From Rostrohypoxylon terebratum (Eukaryota > Ascomycota > Sordariomycetes > Xylariales > Hypoxylaceae): DNA of 64,000 bases. The position numbers and the translations under genes were made by a program. The stretch is taken from positions 1 through 64,000 of the forward strand of contig MU385988.1 of the NCBI GenBank assembly GCA_022497145.1, read 5' to 3'. Position 1 is the first letter of the stretch, and each line of letters opens with the position of its first letter. Below the pieces are notes generated by a model, which had not been told where the DNA came from, did not search any database, and saw nothing but the letters and a program-made list of their open reading frames with translations. Below are positions 1-11,142 of the stretch, one piece after another.

Positions 1-760
1 ATCCGGCAGATCCCAAAGTCCGGATTTTAACCGTGATTGGTCTGATGTTGGGGTGGATCTCGTAATGTGACTACCTATCCGGTATGGCTGTGACACTTGG
101 GCAGTAACCAGCTTTAATCAATCGGGGTTTGAGAGCCAATGCGCCATTGATAAGCCAGTATTGTTCGGGCATTTTGAGGATGAACCTTGGGGTCTGCAGC
201 GCGTTTTTGAGAGACTCGAGGAGTGCCTTGATTGATGCAACAATGGGCGGCAACAAGCATCCCGGTGGGCACGGTAAATTATCCAAGTCTTCCGTCTGTT
301 TGATAGCAGTGAAAAGACAACTATTAAGGTGGCTGACCAAGTTAGAAAGCTCGTCTTTTCTGGCTGGCGGACGACCGATATTCCATTTCGGGGAATCAAA
401 CTGGAGCATATTATCCCGCCAGCGGGTAAGCAGACCAGGCAAAGCTTCAGATGTTAAATAAGCTTGCTCGCCTGATGCAGAACTTTTCTTGAACGTCTCT
501 CTTTCTATTTTATAATCCATGAAAGTGTCGAGTAGCTCAAAATACAGCCATGCTTGAGCATAATCAGCAACAGCATCCAGTGCTGAAAGGGTGCAACCTC
601 GTTCCAGAAGTTTCTTCCATTGTCGCTCTTCAGTAACCCAGCCTTGCTCGAAAGCAAAGTCGCAAAAGCTACTGGCCAAGTGCGGAGAGTCTACTTCCGG
701 GAGATACGGGATATCCAGCGGTGGATATTGACTAGCTTGAGGGTAGAGTAGGTAGTCCAT
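1..760 (-). CDS. HET-family protein, N-terminal module (partial, runs off left edge)
   Basis: The visible exon begins at ATG 760 and encodes about 228 residues before a likely splice donor (GTAGTC, G at 74); an in-frame stop follows just inside the presumed intron, and the gene should continue left of the window. The start (MDYLLYPQ..YPPLDIPYLP) and the FAFEQGWVTEERQWKK segment match the N-terminal region that precedes the Cys-rich stretch and HET domain in many Pezizomycotina HET proteins; the end (LIKAGYCPSV) matches the GWCP-type motif there. HET proteins act in heterokaryon incompatibility and programmed cell death. The HET domain itself is not in the window, so the family call rests on the N-terminal module. 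Two TCACGTG boxes lie upstream. It could be a truncated relic, but the frame is clean. Confidence 0.6.
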
Positions 761-2062
761 GATTTTGAGGTTTAAGCTGCCTATGGCCTATCCGGGTTTA
801 TCCTCAAATCAAGAGATGAAATGAAATGGTATTATGTCACGTGGCATGAGTCCTTGACAAGATCCTTCACGAATATCCTCAGAATCTGGTTACTCACGTG
901 ACATCGCTAAAGACAACAGGGTATTATCTAGGAGACTTGTCACGCGGAACCCTAGCTCTGCTCCCCCTTGAGGGGGCCCCATTGATGCGTTTGACGTGTA
1001 CATAATAGTTCTTCGAGGTAGTACCACGTCCCATAGACGTTTACCCATTCATCATCATCATTATCGTCATCCTTAGGAGACTACATCATTTATAGAAGCA
1101 CACTTCAACTAATCAGGTAACTTACTACTTAAATGATCAATTGCAAGATATATCGCTTGAATAAGTTTATCATCGACACTAACAACGTCCGGTTGAGTTA
1201 ACATGCTCAGCAAATTACTTAAGTATGTAGTATTAAATGACGATGGTTCTACGGTGGGCTGTACTAAATTTCAAATATAATCCCATATATTTACAAGAAG
1301 TTTCCATTAATACCTACTAGGCTGTAGCCATATCATCCATAACCCATATTTATTTATCCTGTCAGCGTAAGGTGTACTTTTTCACTACTTAATATTGTAA
1401 ATAATTATCGTTTACGACGTGAAAAGGTGATAACCTTGAAAATACACCTGACCAACAACCTATACATAGTAGCATTTAAATTTGGATAGACTATAGGTAT
1501 CATGTCTAAACTGCCTAGATATGCAGTTTTCTAGTTCATCGAGGGGCACGCCTAAATAACCTGCGTGAAGCTTGTGTACTGAAAGCCTTGGTTACATCTA
1601 ACTACCTAGTAGATTATCCCCTTAGATTTGCATCTCGCAAATAGAAGGCATCCTTGGTTACGCAGGAATTCTAAGAGCGGTAGAGGCTGCATGGTCCAAA
1701 ACCTCGATCTCTCAGTTTCATTCCCGATCGTCCAATTAAACCACGGGTACCCCTGGCGGTGGATATGCTGCCTGGCGTTGCCTGGCGATAAACGTTAAAG
1801 GACGTGACTCATTAAAAAGCAATGTGTTGATCAAGATTCGGTTTGTCGAATCAGCTATAGCTGGAATGGGGGTTGATATCACATTAATCGCCAAATGGTT
1901 TCCAGCACGTAGATCGAATGCCCTAATAGGGGTTCTTTGACAAAACAAACATCTACCTCATGCAAGCCACATACTTGCTCGCTTATAGACGGTGGCCTGA
2001 GCACCATGTACCGATTCACGGGGGCGTGGCAGCCCGAGGAGTGAATCTTCCAAAAGTGTAGA
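761..2062. other. Gene-free stretch, AT-rich
   Basis: Upstream region of the HET gene on the minus strand and of the oxygenase gene on the plus strand. Two TCACGTG (E-box type) sites lie near 837 and 896, within about 140 bases of the HET start. Bases 1100-1500 are AT-rich with no coding signal. The short frame at 1736-1948 shows no family resemblance. Confidence 0.5.
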
Positions 2063-2070
2063 TATAAATA
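2063..2070 (+). promoter_or_regulatory. TATA box of the 2OG oxygenase gene
   Basis: TATAAATA lies about 87 bases before the ATG at 2157, a usual distance for a fungal TATA element plus short leader. Confidence 0.45.
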
Positions 2071-2156
2071 TCTAGCGGCAATGGCTTCTTATCCTTTCTC
2101 CATCTTCCACAGAACATTACCACCCCATCAACCTCCATCTTATAAATCAGTTCAAC

Positions 2157-3750
2157 ATGTCGGACGATGCGAATACGTCAAAGAGTTCGAAGGAGCAGAA
2201 GGAACTCAACCGCGCAATCTCTGATGCTCTGGGGCAGTTTGTGGACAGCAGGTCGTCTACGTTTACGTGCGGGGGCTCGATTCCCATCGTGAGTATTCTT
2301 CGAGTGTGAGAGCAGAGTATAATATGCATCGCATCTGACACCCCCAATAACGAAGTTTGCGGCGCCCCAATCCTCGAGCGAAGCCGGAACAACTACTCAG
2401 GATGTTCCTCTAGTCGAGGCTGACGGGCTACACTCTCCACCCATCACCATTCGCTGGGATTCCCGACAGAGCGACACGACGCACAAGGTTACCCTACCGA
2501 TTGACGTGTCCGATAACGACAGCCAAGCCAAGTTCTCGCTACTTGTCAACGACTGCCAGCCTGCCAGTTTCGGGTACCAAGGCAAAGATGTCTACGACGA
2601 GAAAGTTCGCAAGGCCACCAAGCTCGATTCGTCGGACTTCTCGACAAGCTTCTGTCCATATTCGCTCGGGGTCATCGATACAATCGCCCAGGTTCTCCTA
2701 CCAAGCTCTTTGAGCGGAAATTCCATGACAGGAGTCCGGGCTGAATTATACAAATTGAACGTGAGTATTCGAGTCCCATTGCTTCTCCCCTGCGTGTAAG
2801 AGAGAGAGAGAGAGAGACACTGATAATTCTTACTTTGCAAGTTCTACTCAGCTCCCTCCGGCTTTTTCAAGGCACACGTAGACACCCCGCGTTCCGAGGC
2901 GCAGTTCGGCTCGCTAGTGGTCAGTCTTCCCTGTCGCCACGAAGGAGGGCAGTTAATCGTCCGCCACGCTGGGCACAGCGTGACTTACGACTGGAGCGCC
3001 TCCAAAGCCAAAGAAGGGGCCCCTTCTCAGCTCCAGTGGGCCGCGTTTTATAGTGACTGTGAACACGAGGTTTTAGAGTTAACGGAAGGCCATCGATTGA
3101 CGCTGACCTACAACCTATACGTCACTCCGGGTGTCGGCCAGCTCGCTGGCAATAGTCCAGCGCTAGATGTTTCCAGTCTGCCATTGTACCGGGAGGTCAG
3201 GAATGCCTTGGATACCCTGGCCTTCATGCCCAAGGGAGGTATTATCGGGATCTACTGCACACATGCCTATCCCCATACAACGCGGATTGGTGGGGAATCA
3301 TTGCCAGGCATTCTCAAGGGCGCGGACATGGCCGTCTATACCATTTTCAGAGCTCTCGGTCTCAACGTTAGCATCAGAGCTGTCCTAGACGAAGACGAAA
3401 TCATCAAGGACTGGGAGCTACAGGGCTATGACTATCAACCGACTTCACTAACCCGCATTAGAATGTGGGGAACTTTGGTAACTACTAGCACCGGCGGGTA
3501 TGAAGAAGGCCTTGACGAGATCCTTGATGACTTTAGTTCAGTTAAAGGGAAAGTCAACTGGCTTACTAGAGGTAAACATGAAAGCTTAGGGTTCGTACAT
3601 TTGACTGTAAGTCCTTCTAGTAGCCGTCTTCTTGAAGATACCACTAACTGGATATATTAGTACGGCAACGAACCGGGTATTAGTCACATGTATACACGCG
3701 CTGCACTACTCATTGAGATTCCAACAGTGGAGAAACGGGTTTCTGCTTAG
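2157..3750 (+). CDS. 2-oxoglutarate/Fe(II) oxygenase family protein
   Basis: Four exons: 2157-2288, 2401-2760, 2842-3606, 3661-3750, giving 448 residues. Every junction keeps frame. The last intron is 54 bases with a CTAAC branch and removes a stop; skipping it restores the conserved YGNE tail. The catalytic core follows the fungal prolyl-hydroxylase-like pattern: FKAHVDTPRSEAQFGSLVV gives the iron-binding H-x-D at His176/Asp178, CEHEVLEL gives the distal His239, and GHRLTLTYNLY gives Arg249, which should bind 2-oxoglutarate. The N-terminus (about 45 residues) is short and charged, with no signal peptide, so it is probably intracellular. The substrate is unknown. Intron 2 holds an (AG)n microsatellite at about 2799-2817. 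Confidence 0.8.
2799..2817 (+). repeat. (AG)n microsatellite inside intron 2
   Basis: About nine AG units in the intron of the 2OG oxygenase gene, between the donor and the acceptor at 2841. Confidence 0.8.
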
Positions 3751-5276
3751 ATTGGGCAGTGAATCAGTCGGGTATTTCGAGCTTAATGTCTTTTATTTGG
3801 TTGCCTTGTCCATCTGGCTACTGCTGTAGATATTCGCTCATTATCCCTACCCTGTTGTCACATTCCTTATCCCCCTATCATTTTCTCACAGCATTTATAC
3901 CACAAGTATGCCAACAGGTGGTATCTCAGTATGGGTTGCCCACAGTGTATTAGGTATCTCAAAGGGGGTCCAAGACATATAAAGAAATGAGGGTATCTCA
4001 GAAATTGCTTACTAGGTACAGCATTGCTTTCTTCTGCGAATGAATCTAAGATTGTTCTCTGCTTATATTGTGACATACTTGTGAAATAATCCATCAAACT
4101 CGTGGTCGCGGTAGCAGTAGCTATACCCGTCGACCTCTGTCGGACCGGAGTCAAACTACCGGATTGTACCATGATAACGCGAGGTAAACAACTCGCAGTC
4201 AAAGTTCCCGCAAGGAACCGCAACCCTAAGCGTGTTTGCGAACCGCCGACCCAATCAGACGACGTCTGAAGTAACGTCCTCATCGCGCAGACATTCCTCT
4301 GTGACAGAGCCGCAGCATGATGTTGCGTTCATGCATGACCAACGTAGCCTCAATCCAGGGGCCTGTCCAGGAAGATTGTCGGGCAAGGTAACCCGGACGA
4401 TCAATCCCAGCACCCAGGGAATCGACTAGAGTTTCCCTGCAGATCATTCGGTTAAGATTTCTCTCCTACAGCTCGTTCGGCTTGGCTTTTTACGTATCTT
4501 CTAGGAGAGTGGTTAGATAGGTAGGTTATGGCGTGACTTGAGTCGCGATGGTCTAGAAATATATACCATGTAGTTGTGTTGGTCAGCAGCATCACTTCTC
4601 TGAAGACCTACCTCCAAGTCTATAGATATGTAAGTTTAGATCTGGTCCAGGGTTACCGAGTAAGAAGAAAAACCCCCGGGAATTTCTGTCCGCCTTATGA
4701 ATAGCTTACTAAACATCGCTTCCGTATCTAAACGGGGTGGAGATCTTCGCTTATTCCTTTCGACAACCTCGATTGACATACATAGTATATCGATAATAAA
4801 GCGACCGAGCAGGGTATGTCGAGCGTCAGCAGAAAAAAGACAAGCTTTTCCCGAGTTCCTAATTCGCGTTGGCTCCCGCACATTTCAAGATTTTGTGGGG
4901 TGACATCGCTCGCGGACCTAGTTACCAGTTGCGATGGCACGGATCGCTGACCACCCTGCCATCGTGCCAGCGCCGCAGGCCCCGCAGGGCAGTCCAGAGG
5001 AATTTATCTAATGGTAACCCGTGTTGATAAGAGCGCATCATGTGTATAGTATATGGTTAACCTGGTTCCCCGACTTAAAGAGAAGGAAATCGGACGGTCA
5101 GTTAATTACTACGTTGTATCCAGTGGATTATAAATGCCGGCTTGCGATCCACTTATTACGGACTCCTCCCCGGCCTATAAAATGAAGTCGTCTTGGCATA
5201 CTGCATCTTGTCTTCAATCCATGACCAATATCAGTGCGATGGCAGGCTGAACTGTGACGAGTCATATTTCTGGAAC
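3751..5276. other. Gene-free stretch
   Basis: 3' region of the oxygenase gene and upstream region of the peroxidase gene. The 138-codon minus-strand frame at 3867-4283 has no recognisable motif and overlaps the 3' flank, so I do not call it. Confidence 0.4.
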
Positions 5277-5287
5277 CTATATAAAGG
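5277..5287 (+). promoter_or_regulatory. TATA box of the peroxidase gene
   Basis: CTATATAAAGG sits about 65 bases upstream of the ATG at 5350. Confidence 0.5.
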
Positions 5288-5349
5288 TCCTCTAGGTGGC
5301 AAAACTTGTCGAGTCGGCCATTAGCCCAAGGTAGTTTTCATTCGTCAAC

Positions 5350-7194
5350 ATGCGCGTCCCTTTAAGACTTGCCGTATCTATCTTAAGCAGCGCCGTTAGG
5401 CCGGCCGTCGCCATGTTCTACTACCCGAGTCCAGCAGCATCGGCTTTGGAACATATTCTTGTCGACAACTGGGGCGCATACGCATCCAACTTCTCATCGG
5501 CTATTACGCCTTGCGAAAACTATGTGACGGAGGTAGGTTTGCCGGCGATTAATTCCCGCAGGACAACCGCAGCGCAATGGCTTCGAGTTGCCTTCCATGA
5601 CTTCGCTACGGCCGACATCGCAGCTGGGACTGGCGGATTAGACGCCAGCATTGGATTCGAGACCGAGCGTGAAGAGAATTCGGGCAGCGCGTTCAACGAC
5701 AGTTTCACATTCTGGCAGCCCTTCGTCAACGAATTTGTTCCCAGTAAGCTAATAATGTTATCCCTATTTCGGTGAGGATCTTAAATTTCAAGAGTTCGGT
5801 ACTGAATGAGGTCCCATGTAAGTGGCCGACCTTCTCGCCGTAGGGACGGTGATGTCGGTACACATCTGCGGAGGAAAGTATATCCCCTACCAGTACGGCA
5901 GGGTGGACGCGACGACGGCCGATCCTAAGACAGGAGTGCCGGCGCCAGATACGACTTTGGAAAAAACGCTTGCTCAGTTTCAGCAAACTGGCTTCAATCA
6001 ATCCGATGCCATTGCCTTAACTGCATGTGGCCATACGATGGGATCGGTATGTTAGGTCCTCTTACGAATGTGTCCTTTATATTACGCGTTGAAGAGATCG
6101 AACTCGAAAGCTTTGACTCGTCGGGAAGTCATAACCCGGTATTAATTTAGACAACAGGTACATGCTGGTGGGTTTCCGACGGTTGTCGAGGAGTCTGCGA
6201 TCACCCCAAACAACACAAACGGGGCAGTCAATCTCGACAGTACTCGGGCAGTATTTGATTCGGCGGTCGTGCATGAGTATATCGACAACACTGGGCAAAG
6301 AGGCGGCCCGCTCGTTACCAGCTTTAACGAGTCGAGTAGATCAGATCTTCGACTGTATGAAAGTGACGGCAATAAGACAATGCTGGACTTGTACGCGCAA
6401 GGAGATGGGTTCCAAGACACCTGTGTCGATTTGTTGGGACGGATGCTCAACACTGTTCCCGCTGGCGTACAACTCCAGCCTGCGATCGAGCCGGCGTTGA
6501 TAAAACCAATCAATGTGACTTGGGATATTACGAACGACAACCAGTTAGTTCTGTCCGGAAAAATCAGGGTGTGTAATACGCGACTAAATGCAAGATTCGT
6601 GACAACGCAGAGCTGAGAGATTACTAGGTGCTATACACCGGAGAAGTATCGGATAACCCAATCTCGATCACCTTCTCGAATGGTTATACGGAAAATTTAG
6701 TTCCCGAAGAAGATTTGGGCATCTCTGCTTTCAAGCTGTCCAATAGTCAAACGAACGCCACGACTCAATACTCCCCCTTCTCAATTTCGGGCAGCAGCTT
6801 ATCGGGAGTATCGTCGTTCTTTATTGCAGCAATTGGTATCGAGACGCGGACGTTCCAGATTCAGGACAAAGCTTTCATAGTCCCGAGTTTGACCGATATT
6901 GCGGACGGCACTGTATCCGTCACAATCGCGGCGAGGATTAATCAAACCGATCTCGACTCGTCGAAATTGACATTGAAGGTTGCGACTCCGATCGCGCAAC
7001 CGCTTACGCTTGCGCCAAAGATCGTTCAAAGTGACGTGCAGCTCGAAGGAGGCTCGAGCCCGTTGGAGAATATAGGATATTGGACTGGCTCTGTTGCGAT
7101 CGAGGAGCCCATAGGTGCTGTGAGTGTGAGCTTACTCTCTGGCGAGGGTGTTATCGACACGCTATTGCTCGATGCTGGTGTTGCTGGTTGGTGA
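5350..7194 (+). CDS. Secreted haem peroxidase (plant/fungal class II-like)
   Basis: Four exons: 5350-5743, 5823-6046, 6158-6568, 6628-7194, giving 531 residues. The N-terminus (about 21 residues) looks like a signal peptide. The distal haem motif is WLRVAFHDF, with Arg79 and His83; the proximal motif is ALTACGHTMGS followed across the intron by VHAGGFP, with His202 as the haem ligand. Both are diagnostic of the plant-type peroxidase fold. The haem domain ends near residue 340. The remaining ~190 residues are Ser/Thr-rich and beta-like with several N-glycosylation sequons and no named domain seen. Likely role: extracellular oxidation of aromatic compounds or lignin fragments using H2O2; the substrate class cannot be read from sequence. 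The AA9 LPMO further right fits a plant-litter lifestyle. Confidence 0.85.
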
Positions 7195-7781
7195 AGTTTT
7201 GCGATTTGCGAACACCCCCCATACAATAATCAGAACTATGCCTTCACACAACATAGGAGGAGGCTCTGAGGGAGAAGATCCCGTAGTAAGGCTCGTTGCC
7301 AGACTTACTCGCTTGTTACACAAGCATGACTGTAATTCCATTTCTAGTAAGGTCAGCCGTTATCCAATGACTATTTCGAGCGGTTTCTGCGCCAACCATA
7401 TCGTCCTTCCTGAGAGAGCTCGTATATGGTGGTGCATAGTCTGACGATAATCGATGATCTATAACTAGGTGGGTATTGCTTCCTCTCGTGAACAACTCTT
7501 GCAGAACTAACAAGCCTGTCAAAAGTCATGATAGCAGGCTGCCAAGTCATCCTAGGGAAGCCAGCTTCCTAATGTGTTCAAAGGCGTTGTGAGTGATGTG
7601 ACATAGCTGGGCAAATGGAAAAATATAATTGGTCACATGCCCCCTGACAGGTATGTACAGCGAGCTCCTTGCTGCATTTGGGATGCGTCCTGCTCTGTCC
7701 CGCATGTCGCGCTCGTGCGACAGATTGATTACAATCTGTTCATCTATACCCTATACTCGATCAAAGCTCCAGGCGGTGTAA
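7195..7781. other. Gene-free stretch
   Basis: Spacer between the peroxidase and GNAT-like genes. No coding signal beyond short chance frames. Confidence 0.4.
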
Positions 7782-7790
7782 TATAAATAG
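7782..7790 (+). promoter_or_regulatory. TATA box of the GNAT-like gene
   Basis: TATAAATAG about 96 bases upstream of the ATG at 7886. Confidence 0.45.
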
Positions 7791-7885
7791 TAGTTGGTTT
7801 AGGCGAGCCGTGTTATATTACGCCATGGACCTTTCGGAGTCTGAAAGGTAACAACAGCCTCGACGAATTGCGAACTCGGCAATAG

Positions 7886-8749
7886 ATGATGATAGCACCA
7901 GGCGCCCCAGTACACGATACGCACGGTATACAACTACCTTCTAGGTATGAAATTCGTCAGGTAACACCCGACTTGTCCCGGTGGGTCTCGGCCCTCTCAT
8001 ACTTCTCCCATTTTTTCGGATCGCCCATATGGAGTGCCATATACGAAGGGCGTCAAGCGAGCGAGGCGCTGAAGGCACATCATGTCTGCAAAGGCTTCTA
8101 CGAGATGCCCGAGATGGTAGCTAAGAATGGACTCTCGTATTGCATCTGGGATAAGGAATTCGTCTTTAAGAAGCCCGAATCTGCTGCAAAGGGTGGGATA
8201 TGTTACTGGGACGATTTCGACCTCGATGACCCCGAAATAAACAATGATGGACAGCGCAAATTACTCGACGCTTTGGATTTCCCTCTTGTAAGCTTCGGCT
8301 TATCTTATGACAAGTTTGTCCCGGGCGATAAGAAGGAATGGGATGCTGCCAATAGTGCCCTCCCTATGAATGGACCTATGGGGAAATACTTTGAAGATCA
8401 CGATCCGCGCCCGAAAGGATCATGGGAACCCACGGCGGCGGGTCAAGTTATTGAGCGAGTCGGTACAGGAACGAGAGAAGGATATCACGGTCAGGGACTG
8501 ATGAAAGCGCTGGCGAGGTTCATCATGCTCGAGATGAAATCCAGGGGGTACCGAGGAATTCAGATCAACTGTGGGGCACCACAGCTGCATCATGTATGGT
8601 CTAACCCCCCGAAACCATTCAGGAGTTCGACCGTAGTGGCCTTCCCTACGTGGATATACGAGACAGAGGAGGATGGAAAGAAGATCCGACCTTACGAGAA
8701 GTCAAAGTTAGGGAATCTGTATCTGGTATGGACGGAATTGTTGGATTAG
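7886..8749 (+). CDS. GNAT-superfamily acetyltransferase-like protein
   Basis: Single exon, 287 residues, starting at the first of two adjacent Met codons. Residues about 190-235 (GTREGYHGQGLMKALARF) resemble GNAT motif A, in which an R/Q-x-x-G-x-G/A loop binds the acetyl-CoA pyrophosphate. The following GYRGIQINCGAP segment fits the next strand. The first ~180 residues are rich in aromatic and acidic residues and match nothing I can name. The arrangement is typical of fungus-specific GNAT-like proteins of unknown substrate. No signal peptide or membrane segment. The family call is moderate because only motif A is clear. Confidence 0.6.
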   Translation: MMIAPGAPVHDTHGIQLPSRYEIRQVTPDLSRWVSALSYFSHFFGSPIWSAIYEGRQASEALKAHHVCKGFYEMPEMVAKNGLSYCIWDKEFVFKKPESAAKGGICYWDDFDLDDPEINNDGQRKLLDALDFPLVSFGLSYDKFVPGDKKEWDAANSALPMNGPMGKYFEDHDPRPKGSWEPTAAGQVIERVGTGTREGYHGQGLMKALARFIMLEMKSRGYRGIQINCGAPQLHHVWSNPPKPFRSSTVVAFPTWIYETEEDGKKIRPYEKSKLGNLYLVWTELLD

Positions 8750-8790
8750 AGCCGCATGTACTTGGTGATTTACCGTCTAACACGACATAT
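8750..8790. other. Short spacer before palindrome
   Basis: 3' flank of the GNAT-like gene; no feature seen. Confidence 0.3.
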
Positions 8791-8812
8791 ACCTAGGTCC
8801 TAGGACCTAGGT
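8791..8812. repeat. 22-bp perfect palindrome of CCTAGG units
   Basis: Three overlapping CCTAGG cores make a perfect 22-bp dyad: the first 11 bases are ACCTAGGTCCT and the rest is their exact reverse complement. Related CCTAGG arrays occur at 8934-8955, 24667-24681, 30523-30540 and 38271-38297. Confidence 0.9.
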
Positions 8813-8933
8813 AATTGATTATTAGGTAGTGTCTCGAGAAGCTGTCATGGATGAAAGGTCAGGAGTATTATTGTTAATTGATGGGCATGTTTTTAGCGAG
8901 GGTTCGTAATACATAGTTGATCGCTGGAAGGAT

Positions 8934-8955
8934 ACCTAGGTCCTAGGTCCTAGGA
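8934..8955. repeat. CCTAGGT tandem array
   Basis: Three CCTAGG cores in tandem (ACCTAGGTCCTAGGTCCTAG..), about 130 bases after the perfect palindrome and built of the same unit. Confidence 0.85.
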
Positions 8956-10160
8956 TTTGAACTTGGTTCTACAACATGTCTTCGTATCCATCTCGCTTCG
9001 TTATGGAGTAGTTTCGAAACGTTGATTGGAAGAGACTAGCGGCAAGATCCGAGAAATCGTTGCATTGCCCCATCCCCATCGTCCCCCATCGTTTGAACGC
9101 GTCAATAGATATTGACGGTGAGATAAAAGCGACTATAAACTTGCATTTTCGTAACTATTGTGATTCATTTTTGTTGAACGAGACGGAGACTGTGGATCGC
9201 GAGGGTTTGCTGCTGCCACATCACCCCTGGTTCACCTGTTGGTGGTGTCATATCGTGCTAATGAACAAGCGAACAAGGCCAAGCAATTCGTAAAGCCTTT
9301 GCCAAGTTTTGTTTTGATATGATTTGTTTCGCGTCGTATCGTGTAAGATCCATAAGAACTAAGCGACGTGAGTATTAGTCTTTCGACTACGGTGGAAGAA
9401 GGAGGTAAGAAGAAGGAAAGAAAACTCGTGCAATATTGGAAAAAAAAAAGCCAAGTCACCTAAATCACCCTTAAGCTCATTGTTTTCATTTGTAGGTACA
9501 CTGTATCGATAGATTAATAATATTCCGCCAAGCGGGTCATGCATCTATTAGATCTAGATCTGACGTTAGACTGGAGCTTGTCCAAATCGTTTGAGCCACA
9601 GCCTTGACAGTTTGGGTTCCGCATCGTGTACCAGCCTGTGGCCCTGTGAGAGGTGAATGCATTTATCTTGTCTAACTTAAATTGTAAGAATATAAATACA
9701 TAGTACGTACGCACCAGATAATATTGAAATAGGTACTTATATAATAATAGTACTTGTAAATATAGAACTTTTGCGGCCGAGATATGTTGCGACAAAACGT
9801 CCTTTCTTTGTAAAATTAAAACACGTCCGGTAAAGTTATGTATCCGGTGGCACAACATCCATGTGAACTAAGACGCCTTTAGACGGCGAACATTATGTGT
9901 GTGCCCGCTGATTGGAAACTGGAATCTTCTTTCCAACCCTCTGCGCCCAATTGATCTAAACATAACATCAAATACATGCTGTGCTACCTCGCTTGTATCA
10001 AATTTAGGGAAGAGCTCGTCAAGTACCGATAGTTATGCTCGATTAGCTAATCAATTGAAGCGGTTAACAGATGTCACTGCTTAAGCCTCAATGTGCCCAG
10101 GTGCTTCCAAAATAGAAAAAAAAGAGTTTGGGGAAAGGGCCATTGTTAATTGGACATTGC

Positions 10161-10195
10161 AGGGTTTATTGGAGTTTATTTGGGTTTATTTGGGG
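10161..10195 (+). repeat. Degenerate GGGTTTATT tandem repeat
   Basis: About three imperfect copies of a 9-11 base unit upstream of the eIF2A gene. Confidence 0.7.
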
Positions 10196-11142
10196 TCTAG
10201 CCCGTTCGCGGTTGCGCTTTGGGCACAGTTTACCAGCATTTTACAGTGGGCAGCAGCGGGCTGACTAGGCAGCTAGGATGCCAGGGCTGGCTGGGCTGGG
10301 TCTTGTAAGTTGTGGCTGATGCTGTCGGTACCTGATGGCAAAAAAACTTTCCAGGGTTCCCAAGGGTACCAGGGTTGTACTACCAAGAAACAAATCATCA
10401 GCAATGACTCGCTTCTTTTTTATTTTTTTTCCTTCTCTTTTTTCTTTCACGTATCCTTCTTTCTCTCCCAAGCCCACTTCTCCCAGCTTCCGTTCCGTCA
10501 CGGTCACGTCCACCCACCGCCTTTCGTCAATCTTCTTCTCTGGGTGACCTGCCAAGTTCCCTTCTATTCTTCTTGCCGTTTTTAATCAAATTGGTTCTCC
10601 GTTCTCCGCCTTCCCCGCGTGCGTCTCGTGCGTACCTTACGCCTATCATTCCGTCATTCAACGGTGTCATTCAACGGTTCTCTCTGGTCCGACAACTTAA
10701 CAACAGTAGTTTGCATTTGCATTTGTGTTTGCCTTTTTGCATCGGCATCAGCACTAGCATTAGCATCTGCATCGTCAACACCAAAGACCATCAGAATCAT
10801 CGCCGCGGTCTGTTAGCAGCATCCTCGTTAAAGTTCATCGCGACTGTTATCACAAGTTCTTCTACCCTATCATTACAGATAGGCGATTGACTCAACACAA
10901 GTCTACCGAGATTCCACTCTACCTAATACTTAGTATTCCCTTACATAGGTACTAGGTAGCGATACCGATATCGAGGATAGCCGTCGCAATCAAGTCCTCA
11001 CTAGACTAGCCGAGTAACGTTTTTGATAAATCTACTTGGTTGTTTAGTGTTCTTAGCTTCGGGTGAGAGAATCTTATGAACGACAAGAAGAACACCACAC
11101 CAACAATCTTGCAATCGCATTCTTCTGTGACTTTGACTAGTC

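Larger units (their letters stand above)
8813..11142. other. Long gene-free stretch and probable eIF2A leader
   Basis: About 2.3 kb without a supported gene. Bases 9650-9760 are AT-rich. Bases 10161-10195 hold a degenerate tandem of GGGTTTATT-like units. From about 10400 to 11142 the plus strand is strongly pyrimidine-rich, as in the promoters and long leaders of highly expressed fungal genes; this fits the eIF2A gene that follows. Confidence 0.5.

Noticed and set aside
26..41. 16 bases TTTAACCGTGATTGGT repeated at 21983-21998
   Set aside because: A single 16-base match in 64 kb is near chance, with no extension on either side.
3867..4283. 138-codon minus-strand frame downstream of the oxygenase gene
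   Set aside because: No domain, composition like translated spacer, and it overlaps the 3' flank of a well-supported gene.
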